A stretch of DNA of 64,000 bases, from assembly GCF_024347095.1 (NCBI RefSeq), contig NZ_AP024904.1, positions 987,039 to 1,051,038 of the forward strand, written 5' to 3'. The notes below the pieces were generated by a model, which did not search any database, was not told where the DNA came from, and was given only the letters and a program-made list of their open reading frames with translations. Within the stretch, counting starts at the first letter, position 1, and the number at the start of each line of letters is the position of its first letter. Shown in pieces: positions 18,273-28,481 of the stretch. Both the position numbers and the translations under genes were made by a program. Source of the DNA: Vibrio rhizosphaerae (GTDB lineage: Bacteria > Pseudomonadota > Gammaproteobacteria > Enterobacterales > Vibrionaceae).

Positions 18273-20393
18273 ATGTTATCAGGGGTTCATAAAAAGTTGG
18301 GTATCCGGGGAAAGTTTCTCTTCATCAGCACATTGTCCATTGTGCTCTGTTCACTCGCCGTTTTTATGGTCTCTCTGAAAGAATACGAGACTATCTATAT
18401 TGATTCGGTCAAAAACAATCTCGAAGCTTTAGTCGCCAATGTTGCCGATGACCTGCTTTTCACTTTTTCAGAAGATCCCGATAGCTTCATTCTCAAAAAC
18501 AAACTGCTCACTTTCGAAAGGTATGAACACATTCTCTACGCCGATGTGTATGATGCAGACTGGAACTTACTTGAGCGTTACGCTAAAACACCAGCCAAAG
18601 CGATTCATCTGATTGAAAATCCTAAATATCAGTCACTGATTGCCCAAAAAGCACCATTTCCAGTGACACATATTGATGATGTGTTAGTCAGTATGGATGC
18701 AATTGGCAATCCCAAATTTCCGGTTGGCTATCTCGAAGTTATCCACGATTTCAATCAGCCCATCAGTAATAGTCGTCATGATTTGCTCATTAAATCGGTG
18801 CCTTTAGTCTTACTCATTCTGGTGATTTCTTTAATCATATCCTGGTCGATGTTCAAACGGATTGTCACACCTTTGATTCGCCTCTCTGCATTTACCCAAC
18901 AGGTTAAACACTCGCGAAATTACACACTCCGGCACGCCTCCGAAGGGGTCAGTGAAGTGCTACATCTGAGTCAGGATATCAATGCGATGCTGGAGACGAT
19001 CAATCAGGAACATCAACTGAATCAGGAACAGAATAAAAAGCTCCGCCAACAACAGATCTCCATGTTTCATCTCGCCAACTACGATCATTTAACCGACTTG
19101 CCAAACCGACGGTATGTGATGGAAACACTGAAACAATATCTACTCAGCGCACAGCGACATCACACCGATATGGCGATTTTTTTCCTCAATGTGGACCGTT
19201 TTAAAGATATTAACGATTTGATGGGCCACACGATCGGCGATGATCTGTTGCGGCATTTGAGTCAAATGATGGTAAGGTGTCTCCGGCCTAAAGATACGCT
19301 TGCCCGCCTCGGTGGGGATGACTTTCTGGTGGTATTGCCTGACCTGCCGGACTCAGGTACCGCCAAACAGGTGGCACAAGCAATTGTTGACCAACTGAAA
19401 ACCCCCATCACTATCGGTCAATGGGAAATCCAGACCAGTGTCAGTATCGGAATTGCCATGGCCAAAGCGTCGGATTTCGACATCGATACGCTGATTTCTA
19501 ACGCTGATATTGCGATGTCTCATAGTAAAACTGTTGGCAAAGGGTCATATCATCTGTTTAAACCACAGATGTTGCGTCAAAAACGGCGCACGCTGCAAAT
19601 CATTAACCGAATTTCAACCGCCATCGATAATCATGAATTCTTTTTAGTTTATCAGCCCAAAGTTTCCCGGCAGGGGGCAGTCATTGGATTTGAGGCTCTG
19701 ATTCGATGGAAAAGCCCTGATTTAGGAATGATTGCACCTTCGGAATTTATCCCGATTGCAGAAAACGGGGGCAAAATCGGAGAAATCACCAGTTGGATGC
19801 TCTGTCAGGCGATTCAGGATCTTGCGATCATTCAATCTATCTGTGCCCATCCGGTGATCGTCTCTGTCAATATTTCTTCAAAAGACTTAATGACCGCTCA
19901 GCTCGAAAGTGTGCTGCATCAAGCTTTATCGACCCATCAGCAAGAGATTTCCCATCTTCAGTTCGAGATTACCGAATCCAGCTATCTGGAAAAATTTGAT
20001 TTGGCAAACCAGTTCTTCTCTCGAATGAGGGCACTCGGCAGTTCCATTGCCCTCGACGATTTCGGTACCGGTTATTCATCGCTGAGCTACCTGAACCGCA
20101 TTGATATCGATACATTAAAAATCGACCGTCAGTTTGTCGTAAATTCATTTAAAAGCGATAAAGACGCCGCAGTACTCAATGCCATTCTGGCGCTCTCCCA
20201 GCAACTTGGGCTACACAGTTGTTGCGAAGGGGTGGAAACAGCAAAACACGCCCGTTATCTGATAGAACAAGGCTGCGATAGTCTGCAAGGATACTACTTC
20301 TCTGCCCCGGTTCCGCTGGAAAATTTAGCACAGGCCGTCCATACATCGGTCCAAAAATATTATCAATTATTCATCCATGAACGATACATTTAA
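18273..20393 (+). CDS. Membrane GGDEF-EAL cyclic-di-GMP protein
   Basis: A 706-residue inner-membrane protein. Two transmembrane helices (about 14-35 and 172-195) flank a periplasmic sensor; a HAMP linker follows. The diguanylate cyclase domain (about 270-430) has the active-site variant GGDDF in [13 protein letters not shown]. The EAL domain (about 445-695) has [29 protein letters not shown] and CEGVET, so phosphodiesterase activity seems likely. The start at 18273 has AGGA upstream; the longer frame overlaps the previous gene. The stop overlaps that of mak by 4 bases on the opposite strand, so no terminator fits between them. Confidence 0.9.
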   Translation: MLSGVHKKLGIRGKFLFISTLSIVLCSLAVFMVSLKEYETIYIDSVKNNLEALVANVADDLLFTFSEDPDSFILKNKLLTFERYEHILYADVYDADWNLLERYAKTPAKAIHLIENPKYQSLIAQKAPFPVTHIDDVLVSMDAIGNPKFPVGYLEVIHDFNQPISNSRHDLLIKSVPLVLLILVISLIISWSMFKRIVTPLIRLSAFTQQVKHSRNYTLRHASEGVSEVLHLSQDINAMLETINQEHQLNQEQNKKLRQQQISMFHLANYDHLTDLPNRRYVMETLKQYLLSAQRHHTDMAIFFLNVDRFKDINDLMGHTIGDDLLRHLSQMMVRCLRPKDTLARLGGDDFLVVLPDLPDSGTAKQVAQAIVDQLKTPITIGQWEIQTSVSIGIAMAKASDFDIDTLISNADIAMSHSKTVGKGSYHLFKPQMLRQKRRTLQIINRISTAIDNHEFFLVYQPKVSRQGAVIGFEALIRWKSPDLGMIAPSEFIPIAENGGKIGEITSWMLCQAIQDLAIIQSICAHPVIVSVNISSKDLMTAQLESVLHQALSTHQQEISHLQFEITESSYLEKFDLANQFFSRMRALGSSIALDDFGTGYSSLSYLNRIDIDTLKIDRQFVVNSFKSDKDAAVLNAILALSQQLGLHSCCEGVETAKHARYLIEQGCDSLQGYYFSAPVPLENLAQAVHTSVQKYYQLFIHERYI

Positions 20394-21307
20394 GACCGAA
20401 CCTCGACAGGCCATAGCCATGCCGCGCCACGCACACCACTTGAATCACCATGAACTGCCTGTCGGATTGGCGTCTGGCACTCCCGGCCAAAAATAAATTC
20501 GGGCAATAATTGAGGCACATTGTGATAGAGGCGCTGGATATTGCTCACCCCGCCGGCAAAGACCACCACATCCGGATCAAGAATATTGATATATGCTGCC
20601 AGCGATTTAGCCAGCCGACGCTCATAATCACCCAAGACCTGTTGGGCAAGCTCATCTCCCTGTGCTGCCAGTTCATCAATCTGACTACCGGTCAACGCGA
20701 CACCACTGCGACTCTGATAGTCATCACAAAGCCCGGTGCCGGACACATACTGCTCAATACAGCCTTTTCGACCGCAATAACAAGGCCGATCAGCTACCAG
20801 ACGCCGCTCGGCTTCATCAGGCCATGGGAGTGCATTATGCCCCCATTCTCCGCCAATACCATTGCCACCAATATGCGGTTTTCCGTCAATGGTAATGCCA
20901 GAGCCACAGCCAGTCCCCAGAATTAATGCCAAGACAATCCGCTGACCAGCGCCAGCCCCATCCACCGCTTCAGACACCGTCATACAGTTTGCATCATTCG
21001 CAATCCTGACGTCTCGCTGCAATCGTCTGACAAGATCATCCTGTAATGGCTGATCGTTTAACCATACCGAGTTCGCATTCTTCACCCGGCCGGTATACGG
21101 TGAAATTGTGCCCGGAATCCCAACCCCAACGGAGCCGGTCATGCCCGTTTTCGTTTCTGCAGTATGAACCAAATCCACAATCGTTTGCAGCGTCTGCTCA
21201 TAGGATCCCCGCGGGGTTGATACGCGTTGACGAAATAACGTTTCGCCATCATCCGCCAGTGCAATCACTTCTATCTTGGTACCGCCTAAATCAATGCCAA
21301 TACGCAT
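20390..21307 (-). CDS. mak: ROK-family fructokinase (Mak type)
   Basis: A 305-residue sugar kinase closely resembling E. coli Mak, which phosphorylates fructose at C6. The ATP-binding motif [15 protein letters not shown] opens the protein. [11 protein letters not shown] (about 148-158) carries the substrate-binding residues, and [15 protein letters not shown] is the ROK zinc-binding cysteine motif. The C-terminal [14 protein letters not shown] is as in Mak. It is monocistronic and convergent with the GGDEF-EAL gene. Confidence 0.9.
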   Translation of the reverse strand: MRIGIDLGGTKIEVIALADDGETLFRQRVSTPRGSYEQTLQTIVDLVHTAETKTGMTGSVGVGIPGTISPYTGRVKNANSVWLNDQPLQDDLVRRLQRDVRIANDANCMTVSEAVDGAGAGQRIVLALILGTGCGSGITIDGKPHIGGNGIGGEWGHNALPWPDEAERRLVADRPCYCGRKGCIEQYVSGTGLCDDYQSRSGVALTGSQIDELAAQGDELAQQVLGDYERRLAKSLAAYINILDPDVVVFAGGVSNIQRLYHNVPQLLPEFIFGRECQTPIRQAVHGDSSGVRGAAWLWPVEVRS

Positions 21308-21441
21308 GATGTTTCCTCTGCTTTTTCAAGATGACGTCTCTTTTATCGTTCTTAAGTAAATCTTAAGGCTTGCTCATTACGATAGCCCAATGTTTCAACC
21401 ACATGTCAGATTTTTTACGACTGGATTCATATGAGGATGTT

Positions 21442-21798
21442 ATGAAAGCAAGTCATCAAGGGCTCAAACGAGTCTATTTCGCCACCATTTATTCGATGAA
21501 AGGCCTCCGCGCAGTCTGGCGGCATGAAGCCGCTTTTCGTCAAGAGGTGGTAGTCTCCATGCCACTGATTGGGCTCACTTTTTGGCTTAACGTCACCTCA
21601 AGTGAGCAGGTGCTCATGATTGCATCATTGATCCTGATTTTAATCGCTGAACTGTTTAATTCTGCCGTCGAAGCAGTTGTTGACCGTATCAGCGACGAAT
21701 TCCACGAATTAAGCGGCAGAGCCAAAGATATCGGCTCTGCGGCTGTTTTTATCACCATTTTACTGACTGTTTTTATCTGGACGTGGATTTTAGTATGA
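21442..21798 (+). CDS. dgkA: Diacylglycerol kinase
   Basis: A 118-residue integral membrane enzyme with three helices that phosphorylates diacylglycerol to phosphatidic acid. The catalytic-site region AELFNSAVEAVVDRISDEFHELSGRAKDIGSAAVF (about 69-103) is conserved. The ATG at 21442 has GAGGATG upstream and gives the normal family length; the longer frame is not needed. The stop overlaps the start of eptA (ATGA), so the two are co-translated. The pairing makes sense because EptA leaves diacylglycerol when it uses phosphatidylethanolamine as donor. Confidence 0.93.
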   Translation: MKASHQGLKRVYFATIYSMKGLRAVWRHEAAFRQEVVVSMPLIGLTFWLNVTSSEQVLMIASLILILIAELFNSAVEAVVDRISDEFHELSGRAKDIGSAAVFITILLTVFIWTWILV

Positions 21799-23489
21799 AA
21801 ATCAACCGCACAATAACGTTTTACCCGTTCTCATACACCATCATGACGCTGATCCTTTCCGCTTACTTTGCCCTGTTTCTCAATCTGCCGATTTACTCAG
21901 ATTTGAAGACGATTTTCAGCAAGCTTGAAACCGTTGATACCGGTTTTATCATCTCGATCCCAATATTTTTCTTCTGCGCCCTCAATGTGCTCTTTGCGCT
22001 GTTTACCTGGCCAAAAATCACCAAGGTTTTCTTTTCGATCCTGATCATCTCTTCAAGCATCGTCTGTTATGCCAGTTACAATTATGGAGCCATCTTTGAC
22101 ATCGATATGATTCGTAATATCGTCGAGACCAATACCGGAGAAGCCAGTTCATACCTGAGTATGAACTCGATCTTATGGGTGACCATTCTGGGGATCATTC
22201 CAACCATTTCACTCTGGCTATCCCCTATCCGCCCGGAACGTAGTGTGCTGCGCTTGCTCGGTAAAAAACTCCTGACGATCACGCTATCCCTGTTGGGGAT
22301 CATCATCATTGCCATGTTCTATTATCAGGACTACGCCTCTGTCGGCAGAAATAACAGCTACTTGCGTAAACTGATTATTCCGACCTATTACGTTCACAGC
22401 CTTGACCGGTTTATCCGGGAAAATTATCTGACGGCACCGATGGATTATCAACAGATCGGTCTGGATGCGTATCAGCCCACCCCCACCGCAAGTAACGGGA
22501 AACCAACACTATTTGTCTTTGTGTTAGGAGAAACCGCCAGAAGCCAGAACTATCAGCTCAACGGTTATCCGCGGGAAACCAATCCATATACCAGCCAGTC
22601 CGATGTGATCGCTTTTCAACATGTCTCATCATGCGGTACGGCAACTGCGGTGTCTGTCCCTTGTATGTTCTCGCGACTGAATAAATCTGATTACAATGAA
22701 AGAGTGGCGCTACATCAGGACAATGTGCTGGACATTCTGAACCGGGCCGGAGTCGATGTCCTTTGGCGGGAAAATGACGGTGCTGATAAGCATGTGCCTG
22801 CCCGTCTCCGAGAAGAGAATCTTTCCCGGAGCAGCAGCAATCCATTGTGTAATGGTACCAGTTGCCTCGACATCAAACTGCTGGAAGATTTTCAGGAAAA
22901 AGTTGCCTCGATGAAAGGGAATCGCATCATCATTCTGCATCTGATCGGCAGTCACGGCCCCACCTATTATCAGCGCTATCCCAAAGAGTTTGCGGCATTC
23001 CAGCCCGACTGCCCGAGAGCAGATATTGAAAACTGTACTCAAGAACAGTTAATCAATACATATGATAATACGATCCGCTATACCGATTACGTTGTCGGCC
23101 AAGCTATCGGCCAGCTGAAATCACTGGAAGATCGTTACAACACCGCTTTAATCTATATGTCCGATCACGGTGAATCATTGGGTGAAGACGGGGTTTATCT
23201 GCATGGATTACCCTATAGCATCGCACCGAAATATCAGACCCGTGTGCCGCTGCTGCTCTGGATGTCTCCGGGATTTAAACAAACCAAATCCATCAATGAG
23301 ACCTGTCTGAAAACAGAAGCTCAGCAAGCCCGAATCTCTCACGACTACCTGTTTGATACGTTGTTGGGTGCACTGGATGTCACCACGCAAGCTTATCGGC
23401 CACAACAAGATGTCTTTGCCAAATGCCGCACATCCAATCCGGCGATGGCGATAGCACAGCTTTCAAACCCGTCAGCCACTCAGCCATAA
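21795..23489 (+). CDS. eptA: Lipid A phosphoethanolamine transferase
   Basis: A 564-residue enzyme of the EptA/YhjW/OpgE family that adds phosphoethanolamine to lipid A, which lowers the negative charge of the surface. Five N-terminal transmembrane helices (about 1-180) precede a periplasmic sulfatase-like domain. The nucleophile threonine lies in CGTATAVSVPCMFS (about 280-293), with FVLGETARSQNYQLNGY upstream and YMSDHGESLGEDGVYLHG (about 455-472) holding metal ligands. The start overlaps the dgkA stop. Whether this strain uses it for polymyxin resistance cannot be told. Confidence 0.93.
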   Translation: MKINRTITFYPFSYTIMTLILSAYFALFLNLPIYSDLKTIFSKLETVDTGFIISIPIFFFCALNVLFALFTWPKITKVFFSILIISSSIVCYASYNYGAIFDIDMIRNIVETNTGEASSYLSMNSILWVTILGIIPTISLWLSPIRPERSVLRLLGKKLLTITLSLLGIIIIAMFYYQDYASVGRNNSYLRKLIIPTYYVHSLDRFIRENYLTAPMDYQQIGLDAYQPTPTASNGKPTLFVFVLGETARSQNYQLNGYPRETNPYTSQSDVIAFQHVSSCGTATAVSVPCMFSRLNKSDYNERVALHQDNVLDILNRAGVDVLWRENDGADKHVPARLREENLSRSSSNPLCNGTSCLDIKLLEDFQEKVASMKGNRIIILHLIGSHGPTYYQRYPKEFAAFQPDCPRADIENCTQEQLINTYDNTIRYTDYVVGQAIGQLKSLEDRYNTALIYMSDHGESLGEDGVYLHGLPYSIAPKYQTRVPLLLWMSPGFKQTKSINETCLKTEAQQARISHDYLFDTLLGALDVTTQAYRPQQDVFAKCRTSNPAMAIAQLSNPSATQP

Positions 23490-23527
23490 CCATCGATAAT
23501 GACGATTGAGAGTTGCTCTCAATAAAA

Positions 23528-23557
23528 GAACAAGAGCAGCGAATGCTGCTCTTGTTC
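23528..23557. terminator. Bidirectional hairpin between eptA and the phosphohexomutase gene
   Basis: GAACAAGAGCAGC pairs perfectly with GCTGCTCTTGTTC around GAAT (13-bp stem). Convergent genes end on both sides. Confidence 0.75.
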
Positions 23558-23587
23558 GTTGGTTCGCCATATAGGATGGCAAAAGCG

Positions 23588-25297
23588 TTATTGCAGATGA
23601 ATCTGATGTTCAGCGATTAACATACTCAACTGTTCATCCGCCCGTTTCTGAGCAACCTCAAATGCTTCATCAGGGATAATATCCGTCACCAGCTCGTAAT
23701 AGCACTTCAGCTTAGGTTCCGTACCGGAAGGACGCACAATCACTCTGGCACCGCCGTCTAACTGATACACCAACACATCACTCACCGGTAAATCAATCGA
23801 CTCGGTACGTCCGTCAGCCAAATAGCGTTGCGACGTTTTATAATCTTCGGTCATGATCACCTGACGTCCGGCAATGGTTCGCGGCGGCTCCGCTCGCAGG
23901 GCATCACCAATCGGCGGAGTTTCCGGTGATAAGGCGATACTTTTCTGAGCAGTGACATACAAGCCATGCTGACGATAGATCGCTTCCAAGCGATCCCAGA
24001 CGGTCTGTCCGTCACGCTTGAGGGCGGTACACATCTGCACAAATGCAAGCAGGGTGGATAACCCGTCTTTATCCCAGACTTGGGTGCCGATGGTGTAACC
24101 CAGCGCTTCTTCATAGGCAAATAAGAACGGCAGATCATCACGCTGTTGTTGCATCGCGACATTGGTCAGCCATTTAAATCCTGTCAGCGTTTTAAAGTAA
24201 GTCGCACGATAATACCGGGCGATTTTCTCCAGTAAGCTGGAAGACACAATCGTATTACCGACCAGCGCTTGCTGTGTGTGGTTTTTACTTAATAAGTAAT
24301 CACCAAGTAAGCTCCCGACCTGATCACCGGTCAGCATCCGAAACTCACCAGAAGGATGGCGCGCCGCAACTGCAAAGCGATCCGCATCCGGATCATTGGC
24401 ACAAGCCAGATCCGCACCCACCTGCTCCGCCAGAGCAATCACGAGATCCATTGCGCCCGGCTCTTCAGGATTCGGAAACTTAACAGTCGGGAAATTACCA
24501 TCCGGTTCCCGCTGTTCTGCCACGCTATGAACGTGTGGGAACCCAGCCTCTTTTAGCAACGCTTCAGCATAAGGCGCACCGACACCATGCATCGCCGTAT
24601 AAGCGATCGTGATATCCCCGCCGCTTGTTTGCGCAGATTGTAATAATGGATGCTGATGCACTGACTGCCGATAAGCGGCGTAATAATCATCACTCAGCCA
24701 GACGAGACGATGCCCGGCTTCAGCCTCTGTCAGCGAAATGGTGTTCAGTGGCTGCTGGGCAGCCTGTTCAATCGCCTGTGCGATCCCTTGGTCATGGGGC
24801 GGAATAATTTGCGCACCGTTTTCCCAGTACACTTTAAATCCATTGTATTCCGGTGGATTATGACTGGCTGTCACCACCACGCCGGCAGCGGTATTCAGTT
24901 GACGAATCCCATAAGCAACCACTGGTGTTGGCGCAACGTGATCGGTCAGATAGACCTTAATCCCTAACGCCGTCAGCACTGAAGCGGTATCATAGGCAAA
25001 ATCTCTCGAATCTAAGCGGCCATCATAACCAATGATCACACCGCGTTCTTTTGCCTGATCCACTTGTTGAATCAGATAATGACCTAATCCGGTTGCTGTT
25101 TCCTGAATGACCAAACGATTCATCCGGTTAGGGCCACAACCCACTTTGCCACGCAGGCCGGCTGTCCCAAAAGCTAAACGACCGTTAAATCGATCTTGCA
25201 GTTCTTCCTGATTACCTGCGTCAATCAACGCTTGTAACTCATCTTTCGTTGTCTGATCCGGGTCTCTGGCCAGCCAACGGGAAAATTGTTCATTCAT
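23588..25297 (-). CDS. Phospho-sugar mutase (phosphoglucomutase/phosphomannomutase)
   Basis: A 569-residue alpha-D-phosphohexomutase. The N-terminal GRLAFGTAGLRGKVG, the phosphoserine loop VVTASHNPPEYNGFKVYW (about 130-147), the metal loop DPDADRFAV (about 300-308) and the C-terminal phosphate-binding RPSGTEPKLK (about 523-532) show a complete enzyme. The length fits the bacterial/eukaryotic PGM2-like group. The start at 25297 has GGAAAGG upstream; a longer frame adds 32 unlikely residues. It supplies glucose-1-phosphate for glycogen or cell-surface sugars. Confidence 0.92.
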   Translation of the reverse strand: MNEQFSRWLARDPDQTTKDELQALIDAGNQEELQDRFNGRLAFGTAGLRGKVGCGPNRMNRLVIQETATGLGHYLIQQVDQAKERGVIIGYDGRLDSRDFAYDTASVLTALGIKVYLTDHVAPTPVVAYGIRQLNTAAGVVVTASHNPPEYNGFKVYWENGAQIIPPHDQGIAQAIEQAAQQPLNTISLTEAEAGHRLVWLSDDYYAAYRQSVHQHPLLQSAQTSGGDITIAYTAMHGVGAPYAEALLKEAGFPHVHSVAEQREPDGNFPTVKFPNPEEPGAMDLVIALAEQVGADLACANDPDADRFAVAARHPSGEFRMLTGDQVGSLLGDYLLSKNHTQQALVGNTIVSSSLLEKIARYYRATYFKTLTGFKWLTNVAMQQQRDDLPFLFAYEEALGYTIGTQVWDKDGLSTLLAFVQMCTALKRDGQTVWDRLEAIYRQHGLYVTAQKSIALSPETPPIGDALRAEPPRTIAGRQVIMTEDYKTSQRYLADGRTESIDLPVSDVLVYQLDGGARVIVRPSGTEPKLKCYYELVTDIIPDEAFEVAQKRADEQLSMLIAEHQIHLQ

Positions 25298-25461
25298 CGA
25301 AGGTACCTTTCCACTATTTGTGTCACCCACAGTGTATGATAGATCACACCTTATTTGTGAGTCCGCAATCGATAAATAATAGAAATTCTTCATCTTATTT
25401 CAGCCACAATGAGATACTGCATGCAGTTTGCTGCTTTCTCAGTCAGGCCTTCCCGCGCAAG

Positions 25462-25509
25462 TGTACACTATTTTTTACAAATAACTTTTAATGTAAAGAT
25501 AGGTTTAAT
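25462..25509 (+). promoter_or_regulatory. Two TyrR-like boxes upstream of aroG
   Basis: TGTACA-N6-TTTACA (25462-25479) differs from the TyrR consensus TGTAAA-N6-TTTACA at one position. A second, weaker box TGTAAA-N6-TTTAAT follows at 25492-25509, 30 bp downstream, about three helical turns. TyrR control of DAHP synthase genes is established in enteric bacteria; here it is inferred. Confidence 0.6.
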
Positions 25510-25633
25510 ATTGCATTCTAATTAAAAAAATGATTGCAACATAATATTGAACCCGATACCTTACGTAAGTTAAAGCATCTCAGGGCCAGATTCCCTGATA
25601 GGTGCGTCGTGATAAGAGAGGAAGAAGAACCGA

Positions 25634-26701
25634 ATGTTTCAGACTGATGATGTAAAAATAAAACGAATTAAAGAACTACTCCCGCCGGTAGCGATTCTTG
25701 AAAAATTTCCGGCAACTGACGTGGCAGCTTCAACAACCTTTAACGCCCGTAAAGCCATTCATCATATTCTGAATGACAAAGATGACCGCCTCCTTGTGAT
25801 TATCGGGCCATGTTCTATCCACGATCCGGAAGCCGCCATCGAATATGGCAAACGACTGAAAACGATGCGTGATGAATTAGGTGACAATCTGGAAATTGTC
25901 ATGCGCGTCTATTTTGAAAAGCCACGGACGACCGTGGGCTGGAAAGGTCTCATCAATGACCCGTACATGAACGATACTTACAAAATCAACGAAGGCCTGA
26001 AAATCGGACGTAAGTTGTTGCTGGAGCTGACCAATCTGGGCATGCCGACCGCCAGTGAATTCCTCGACATGATCACACCGCAATACGTTGCCGATCTGAT
26101 TAGCTGGGGCGCAATTGGCGCAAGAACCACCGAATCTCAGGTCCACCGCGAACTGGCTTCCGGTTTATCCTGCCCGGTCGGATTCAAAAACGGTACCGAC
26201 GGCAATATCAAAATTGCAGCGGATGCCATTCGCTCGGCCCGGGCCTCTCACCACTTCCTCTCTGTGACAAAATTTGGTCACTCCGCGATTGTTGAAACCG
26301 CCGGAAACCCGGATTGCCACATCATTTTACGTGGTGGTAAAGAGCCCAATTACAGTGCCAAACATGTTCAGGAAGTCAAAGATAAACTGACCGCAACCGA
26401 TCTGCCGCAAAAAGTGATGATTGATTTCAGCCATGCGAACAGCAGTAAGCAGTATCAGCGTCAAATGGTCGTTGCTGAAGATGTTTCAGTACAGCTTGCT
26501 AATGGTGAAGATCACATCTTCGGGGTGATGATTGAATCACACTTGGTTGAAGGCCGTCAGGATTTAGTTGACGGACAAGCACTGACTTATGGTCAGTCAA
26601 TTACAGATGCATGTATTGGCTGGCAAGATACGGAGCAGGTGTTACGTCAGCTCTCAGCGGCCGTTGAAGCCCGGCGCAAAACCAAAGCCGCGCAAGCTTA
26701 A
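25634..26701 (+). CDS. aroG: 3-deoxy-7-phosphoheptulonate (DAHP) synthase, AroG type
   Basis: The first enzyme of aromatic amino-acid synthesis, joining phosphoenolpyruvate and erythrose-4-phosphate; 355 residues. IIGPCSIHDPEAAIEYGKRL, PRTTVGWKGLINDP, ARTTESQVHRELASGLSCPVGFKNGTDG and MIDFSHANSSKQ are all of the type I alpha family, with the metal cysteine in GPCSIHD. The sequence is closest in memory to the phenylalanine-sensitive E. coli AroG. GAGAGGAAGAAG precedes the ATG at 25634. TyrR-like boxes upstream suggest repression by aromatic amino acids. Confidence 0.95.
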   Translation: MFQTDDVKIKRIKELLPPVAILEKFPATDVAASTTFNARKAIHHILNDKDDRLLVIIGPCSIHDPEAAIEYGKRLKTMRDELGDNLEIVMRVYFEKPRTTVGWKGLINDPYMNDTYKINEGLKIGRKLLLELTNLGMPTASEFLDMITPQYVADLISWGAIGARTTESQVHRELASGLSCPVGFKNGTDGNIKIAADAIRSARASHHFLSVTKFGHSAIVETAGNPDCHIILRGGKEPNYSAKHVQEVKDKLTATDLPQKVMIDFSHANSSKQYQRQMVVAEDVSVQLANGEDHIFGVMIESHLVEGRQDLVDGQALTYGQSITDACIGWQDTEQVLRQLSAAVEARRKTKAAQA

Positions 26702-26757
26702 TAATAGAAGTCGCTGGCGTTTTCGCTTGACAGACCGCGCTCGCAGAACAAAGCAAA

Positions 26758-26781
26758 CCCCGCTGATAAGCGGGGTTTTTT
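26758..26781 (+). terminator. Intrinsic terminator of aroG
   Basis: CCCCGCT pairs with AGCGGGG around GATA, followed by six T. Confidence 0.9.
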
Positions 26782-26815
26782 CATAGCCAAAGCCGTCGGA
26801 TCATCCCCCGAATAC

Positions 26816-28153
26816 TCAGTCTTCACCGGTGACCGTTTGCGCAATCTGCCGTATCGTTCTCCGGTAGATTAACCAAGCACACAGGCCCGCCAGTATGTTG
26901 CCGACCATTGAACCGATGTAAATGCCTTTCAGTTCTGCTATCTGCGCCCCAATCCACAAGCAAGGGAGGAAAAACACAAACAGCCGCAACGCGGAAATCA
27001 CAAGCGCAGTGTATGATTTTGCCAACGCATTTTGAATCGAGACCATGAGCATACAGATACCTAACGGACCAAGACTGATCGGCACAAAAATCAGATGCCA
27101 GCGAAGTAATTGCTGGATCATCTCGGCGTCCGCCATCCATACCACAATCGAACTCGCCAGAAAGAATACCAAGACAGCAAGCACTGTCTGAAAAATCAGC
27201 ACAAACCTTACCGCAATTCCGACCAGATGCCGGATGTCCGTAATTTTGCGCTCCCCCAGCATTCTGGCCACCATTGGCGGCATCGCCATTGTGAGCGCCA
27301 GAACCGCCACCAGCGAGAAAAATTCAAACCGCGACCCGACCGCCCAGGCGGCAACGGGTTCATTACCGAACGATGCCAGAATATGGGTTGCCATCATCGA
27401 AGAGATCGGTGGCAGTAGCTGACTGATAGTTGCCGGCCCCATGACCTGTAAAATCGAGTTCACACTGGCCCGAATGTCCAAGCCTTCCCAGTGAAAGGTC
27501 ATCCAGTGACGAGAAATAACTTTCACCGCGACCACGGCAACCCCGATGCCAAACGCACAGATCGTTGCTAGTGCCGCGCCATTAATCCCCAAGTCGAATG
27601 AGAAAATGAAAATCGGGTCCAGAATCAAGTTCACCACACTGGTGACCATCATCATGGTACCGGGGAGGATGGTATTACCATTGGCCCGACAGATGCTATA
27701 CAGAAAATACAGGGTTGCACCGACCCAGGCACTGATCAGCCAGACAATCCAATATTGATCGATGATGGGAAAGACTTCTGGCGTTGCACCGAGTAGTGCC
27801 AGAATCGGATGACGTAACAGATAAATCAGCACCGTCAGAACCGCCACACTGATACTGCCAATGGTCAGAATCAAACCACCCAACTGTTTCGCGTCCTGTT
27901 GTTTACCTGCACCGAGGACACGGGCAATCACGGAGGTGGTCGCGATGCCCAACCCGACCTGCAAACCGATGATGACCATCTGCATTGGTAGAGTAAATCC
28001 TTGGGCAGCCAGCGGCAAAACGCCCAATTGCGCAATAAAAATACTGTCAACCAACTGGAATCCCATCAGAGAAAGCACACCAAAGACCATCGGCCAAGTC
28101 ATGGTCAGAAGCTGGCGACCCAGTGATTTTGGAACATTTACAGTGTTCTGCAT
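26816..28153 (-). CDS. MATE-family efflux transporter
   Basis: A 445-residue twelve-helix transporter of the multidrug and toxin extrusion family, which expels cationic compounds with Na+ or H+. The N-terminal segment MTWPMVFGVLSLMGFQLVDSIFIAQLG and its internal repeat after residue 230 show the two-fold MATE layout. The product is of the VmrA/NorM type in a broad sense; the substrate cannot be predicted. It is monocistronic and convergent with aroG. Confidence 0.88.
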   Translation of the reverse strand: MQNTVNVPKSLGRQLLTMTWPMVFGVLSLMGFQLVDSIFIAQLGVLPLAAQGFTLPMQMVIIGLQVGLGIATTSVIARVLGAGKQQDAKQLGGLILTIGSISVAVLTVLIYLLRHPILALLGATPEVFPIIDQYWIVWLISAWVGATLYFLYSICRANGNTILPGTMMMVTSVVNLILDPIFIFSFDLGINGAALATICAFGIGVAVVAVKVISRHWMTFHWEGLDIRASVNSILQVMGPATISQLLPPISSMMATHILASFGNEPVAAWAVGSRFEFFSLVAVLALTMAMPPMVARMLGERKITDIRHLVGIAVRFVLIFQTVLAVLVFFLASSIVVWMADAEMIQQLLRWHLIFVPISLGPLGICMLMVSIQNALAKSYTALVISALRLFVFFLPCLWIGAQIAELKGIYIGSMVGNILAGLCAWLIYRRTIRQIAQTVTGED

Positions 28154-28481
28154 AAAAATAGAAGCTCTTCTTTTGTCAGATCAAATCAAACATTATTGAC
28201 ACATTTCACCCGAACATCAGTACGATAGAGCAACCCCTTGGGATTCACCGAATCGTACTTATCTTTAATTCTGATTTTGTTCGGTCAAAAGGAACGCTAG
28301 TCTACTGACTCCGTGATGATTATCAAAGTACTCTTTCCTGTTCACCATCATTTCATGATTCGGTTACATTTCACCATAAACTGCTGCTTATTTGTCCAAT
28401 CAGATACGAATCAGCACTAAGTCACTAAAATTGCAAACAATTACATCTACACTGAATAAAAAAGGAAAGGGTGAGGAAATC
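28154..28481. other. Divergent promoter region, MATE pump / Lon-like protease
   Basis: About 330 bases. The open frame of the protease extends into it, but the ribosome-binding site puts the start at 28482. I see no RNA gene or clear operator. Confidence 0.35.
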
